Positions 7,184 to 9,378 of a stretch of DNA of 9,378 nt are shown here, piece after piece. Each line of letters starts with the position of its first letter. Position 1 is the first letter of the stretch. The position numbers and the translations under genes are program-made. This DNA is from DASRDS01 sp035652495 (GTDB lineage: Bacteria; Gemmatimonadota; Gemmatimonadetes; Gemmatimonadales; Gemmatimonadaceae), in NCBI GenBank assembly GCA_035652495.1, contig DASRDS010000402.1, forward strand, positions 1 to 9,378, read 5' to 3'. The notes beneath the pieces are model-generated. The model saw only the letters and a list, made by a program, of their open reading frames with translations. It was not told the origin of the DNA and made no database searches.

Positions 7184-7193
7184 TACCATGGTA
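7184..7193. promoter_or_regulatory. Palindrome TACCATGGTA in the susC/regulator divergent region
   Basis: This is a perfect 10-bp palindrome in the 93-bp gap between the divergent starts at 7113 and 7207. Its right end overlaps the candidate -10 of the rightward gene (TATAGT, 7192-7197). The core TACCATGG recurs at 7365-7372, again just before a -10-like hexamer. It fits an operator for the winged-helix regulator, by inference only. A 10-bp palindrome can arise by chance. Confidence 0.35.
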
Positions 7194-7197
7194 TAGT
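7189..7197 (+). promoter_or_regulatory. Candidate extended -10 promoter of the regulator gene
   Basis: TGGTATAGT is an extended -10 (TGn plus TATAGT, five of six matches to TATAAT). No convincing -35 is present 16-18 bases upstream, which extended -10 promoters can tolerate. A start of transcription near 7204 would leave almost no leader before the ATG at 7207, or a short leader before the ATG at 7228. Confidence 0.4.
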
Positions 7198-7206
7198 CGG
7201 GGATGA

Positions 7207-7830
7207 ATGGCCATTCCAGAGGGGCAAATGTCAAGAGGGTGGGCGTCAGTGAGTGGCGGTGACGTCCGAACGTGGTTCAGAGCCCGTTACGCGGTGGTCC
7301 CGACCGGGGAGTCGATCGCCCCTGGCAGCGCGCGATTCGTCCCCAATCGGTATGCCGATTGGTGTACCATGGGGTACAATCCACCCGTGACTATGCCTGA
7401 GAAAGTCTCAGTGGATGACCGGATGATCGCGCTGCAGGTGATCGTGCCCGAGCGCGACGGCCTGCGCATTCTGAAAGAGCTTGGCGCAGCCGGCGACACC
7501 ACCCGCTCGCTGGTCTCCCCCATGCCAATGAGCCGCGAACAGTTCAGTGACATCGTCGTCGATCCGATGACGCGCACCGTCTCTCGCGGTGATCGGCCCG
7601 TTGCGTTGAGTCCGAAGCTCTTTGACCTGTTGATGGCGCTGCTCCGGCGGCGTGGCGCTGTCATGTCCCGAGCTGAGCTGCTCGTGGAGGTGTGGCATCG
7701 GCAGGATCCGCGTGGGACGCGGACCGTCGATACCCACGTCTTCGAGTTGCGCAAGCGGCTCGAGGTCAATCCGGCCGAGCCGCGGCATATCTTGACGGTC
7801 TCGAAAGTCGGATATCGCCTGCAAGTCTGA
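7207..7830 (+). CDS. OmpR/PhoB-type winged-helix transcriptional regulator with a receiver remnant
   Basis: The C-terminal ~95 residues are a full Trans_reg_C winged helix. They contain DIVVDPMTRTVSRGDRPVAL, SPKLFDLLMALLRRRGAVMS, RAELLVEVW, the recognition helix TVDTHVFELRKRLE, and the wing ILTVSKVGYRL before the stop. In front of it, LQVIVPERDGLRILKELGAAG (residues 75-95 from the 7207 start) matches the beta3-alpha3 part of a response-regulator receiver ('LDVMLPxxDGLxILxxLRAxG'), with Gln where the phospho-acceptor Asp should be. The rest of the receiver is missing on both sides. The product is thus probably a phosphorylation-independent DNA-binding protein. The start is uncertain. ATG 7207 gives 207 residues. 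ATG 7228 has AGAGGGG close in front. ATG 7393 gives 145 residues, sits behind a TACAAT hexamer and an inverted repeat, and drops 62 residues with no recognisable domain. It diverges from susC, a natural target. Confidence 0.82.
   Translation: MAIPEGQMSRGWASVSGGDVRTWFRARYAVVPTGESIAPGSARFVPNRYADWCTMGYNPPVTMPEKVSVDDRMIALQVIVPERDGLRILKELGAAGDTTRSLVSPMPMSREQFSDIVVDPMTRTVSRGDRPVALSPKLFDLLMALLRRRGAVMSRAELLVEVWHRQDPRGTRTVDTHVFELRKRLEVNPAEPRHILTVSKVGYRLQV
7343..7362. promoter_or_regulatory. Inverted repeat, candidate operator inside the 5' part of the regulator
   Basis: CCAATCGG-TATG-CCGATTGG has perfect 8-bp arms around a 4-base spacer. It lies 13 bases upstream of the -10-like TACAAT (7375-7380) and about 30 bases before the ATG at 7393. 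This position is typical for an autoregulatory operator if translation starts at 7393. A second, smaller inverted repeat (GTACC-ATGG-GGTAC, 7364-7377) adjoins it. Confidence 0.45.
7375..7380 (+). promoter_or_regulatory. Candidate -10 hexamer TACAAT
   Basis: Five of six bases match TATAAT. A transcript would begin near 7387, a few bases before the in-frame ATG at 7393, giving an almost leaderless message. No good -35 is visible, so activation or a false match are both possible. It bears on which regulator start is used. Confidence 0.3.
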
Positions 7831-7862
7831 TCGGCCGGGCCAGGCGCGGCTAGTTTGACGGC

Positions 7863-9378
7863 GTGGTTCGCCGAACCATTGCCGCTCTCATGCTTTGCGC
7901 CGCCGTCTGTGGGGCGCAATCGCCCTGCGCCCAAAGTGGGCGCGTGGCGCTCGTGCTGTCCGGTGGTGGCGCGAGAGCTCTGGCGCACATTGGCGTCTTG
8001 GAAGTCCTGGATAGCCTGCGCATACGCCCTGATCTGGTCGTCGGCACGTCTATGGGCGCGATCGTGGGCGCCCTGTACGCGAGCGGATACAGCGGCCGAC
8101 AGATCGACTCGATCGCCCGCGCGTTGCACCTGACGCAGCTTCTTCGGTCGCAGCCTTCGCGCATTCCGGTCTCGCTGACCGGCATTCACCCGATCGTCGA
8201 GGTCGTTCAGGGTCCCCGGGGATTCACGCTCGAGACGCTCGCGCGACGCCAAGGATCTATCAACGCATTGCTCTCGTCAATCTTGTTACGCGGCGATCTC
8301 CTGGCGCGCGGACGGTTCGATTCTCTGCCGATTCCGTTCATCGCGGTTGCAACCGATCTCGACAATCGGCAACCCGTGATCCTCGATCGCGGCGATCTCG
8401 CGCAGGCGGTCCGCGCGAGTTACTCCGTGCCGATCGTGTTCAATCCCGTGCGCATGCAGGGACATGTGCTCGTGGACGGTGGCATAGCGGCCAACGTACC
8501 GGTGAGGGTCGCCCGGCGTTCCGGCGCGTCGCGCGTCATCGTGTCCGATCTGACGCGCAGTGATTCGACCGTCAATCCCGATTCACCGCTCGATCTGAGC
8601 GGGCGACTCATCGACTTTTTGTTCGAACAACCAGCCGACTCGCTCGGCCCGGACGACATCAGCATCACGTCGCAGGTCGCGAACGTCGGCAGTCTCGCGT
8701 TCGCGCCGACCGATCTCGATCGTGCGATCGCCGTTGGCCGCAAAACCGCTTCACGCATTCTTGAGCCGATCGCGGCGTGTCTGCCGCACGGTGACCCGGC
8801 ATACGGGATCGTTGTCCCGAACCTTCTTACGCGAGTCACGGGTCACGAAGCGCTCGTACTCGAGCAATCGCTCGATCTGACGCCCGGTCACCGGTTCGAT
8901 GAGACGGTGTTGGCCAAGCGCTTGTCTCAGGTCACCGCATCAGAGCGATATGATGCCGTATGGCTCAACCCTTCTGGCCATGGCGACTCGGTCGCGTTCG
9001 ATGCCATCGTCGATCGAGGACCAAGACGCAGGGCGGCGATTGGACTGGCGTATGACGAAGATGTCGGTGGGCGACTGTGGCTCGGGTCGTACGGTCACCC
9101 ACTGACCACCTACGACTTGACCGCTGGCGCGTTCGTCCAAGCTGGCGCGCTCCGCGAGATGGCGCAGATCGGACTGCGTGGAGCCGGTGGACTCGTCACG
9201 CCCGCATTCACCGCGACGTTTCAACAGGACGAAATTCGCGCGTACAGCGCGACGCAACAGATCCTCGGCGAAACGAAGACGAACGACGGATCGATCGTCG
9301 TGGGCATCGAGAACGATATGCCGGAAGGGTGGTCGATCGCCGGCGGCCTGCTCGCGCGCGTCTGGTCCGCGCCAGGTC
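7863..9378 (+). CDS. Patatin-like phospholipase with POTRA and BamA-like barrel (PlpD-type), 3' end outside window
   Basis: The frame is open from a GTG at 7863 through 505 codons to the window edge. A TAG at 7851 lies just upstream in frame. Residues 1-24 form a signal peptide (two Arg, TIAALMLCAAVCGA, cut near CAQ|SG). The patatin fold follows: oxyanion loop LSGGGARAL (32-40), nucleophile elbow GTSMG (61-65, Ser63), ASYSVPIVFNPV (185-196), and the dyad Asp in DGG (205-207). All catalytic parts are intact. After about residue 330, FDETVLAKRLSQ and ERYDAVWLNPSG look like a POTRA repeat. AAIGLAYDEDVGGRLWLGSYG onward alternates like the first strands of an Omp85/BamA barrel. In PlpD-type proteins (type Vd) the barrel anchors the lipase in the outer membrane. 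The gene starts 32 bases after the regulator stop and may be co-transcribed with it. Substrate phospholipids are expected from the family, not shown here. Confidence 0.92.
   Translation, partial: MVRRTIAALMLCAAVCGAQSPCAQSGRVALVLSGGGARALAHIGVLEVLDSLRIRPDLVVGTSMGAIVGALYASGYSGRQIDSIARALHLTQLLRSQPSRIPVSLTGIHPIVEVVQGPRGFTLETLARRQGSINALLSSILLRGDLLARGRFDSLPIPFIAVATDLDNRQPVILDRGDLAQAVRASYSVPIVFNPVRMQGHVLVDGGIAANVPVRVARRSGASRVIVSDLTRSDSTVNPDSPLDLSGRLIDFLFEQPADSLGPDDISITSQVANVGSLAFAPTDLDRAIAVGRKTASRILEPIAACLPHGDPAYGIVVPNLLTRVTGHEALVLEQSLDLTPGHRFDETVLAKRLSQVTASERYDAVWLNPSGHGDSVAFDAIVDRGPRRRAAIGLAYDEDVGGRLWLGSYGHPLTTYDLTAGAFVQAGALREMAQIGLRGAGGLVTPAFTATFQQDEIRAYSATQQILGETKTNDGSIVVGIENDMPEGWSIAGGLLARVWSAPG

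Noticed and set aside
7287..8252. 321-codon minus-strand ORF across the regulator and the lipase 5' end
   Set aside because: It runs opposite the winged-helix and patatin motifs in the plus frames and has no family features.
8420..8839. 139-codon minus-strand ORF inside the lipase gene
   Set aside because: It is antisense to the catalytic DGG region of the patatin domain; composition fits a shadow frame.

Overview
The window reads as a high-GC bacterial chromosome, most likely from Gemmatimonadota or a related soil or sediment lineage. That assignment is an inference. It rests on the GC-rich codons, a SusC/SusD pair with a Gemmatimonadota-like lipoprotein and receptor, rare Shine-Dalgarno sites, and use of TTG and GTG starts.

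Layout from left to right. (1) 1-138, minus: the first 46 codons of an exported protein resembling a penicillin acylase N-terminus, running off the left edge. (2) 256-1947, minus: a 563-residue protein whose N-terminal third looks like a degenerate [FeFe]-hydrogenase H-cluster domain, followed by a proline-rich linker, a WDGVxRR repeat, one membrane helix and an exported tail. (3) 2171-2659, plus: a Fic-family remnant that keeps the inhibitory helix and the middle of the protein but has no usable start and no catalytic HPFxxGNGR motif. (4) 4093-7113 and 2708-4096, minus: a susC-susD operon joined by an ATGA overlap and closed by a strong intrinsic terminator that covers the Fic stop codon. (5) 7207-7830, plus: an OmpR/PhoB-type winged-helix regulator diverging from susC, carrying only a scrap of a receiver domain. 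(6) 7863-9378, plus: a patatin-like phospholipase with a POTRA-like segment and the start of a BamA-like barrel, running off the right edge.

Likely cooperation. SusC (TonB-dependent channel) and SusD (surface lipoprotein) would bind and import a nutrient across the outer membrane. The divergent regulator is placed to control that operon, its own gene and possibly the phospholipase 32 bp downstream. No hydrolase, transporter or other substrate-defining gene accompanies susCD here, so the substrate cannot be named.

The least ordinary items are the H-cluster-like membrane protein that has lost at least one canonical cluster ligand, the catalytically headless Fic gene, the receiver-stripped regulator with two promoter/operator-like modules, and a SusC in which all eight cysteines fall in four close pairs. 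No mobile element, CRISPR array, tRNA or rRNA was seen.
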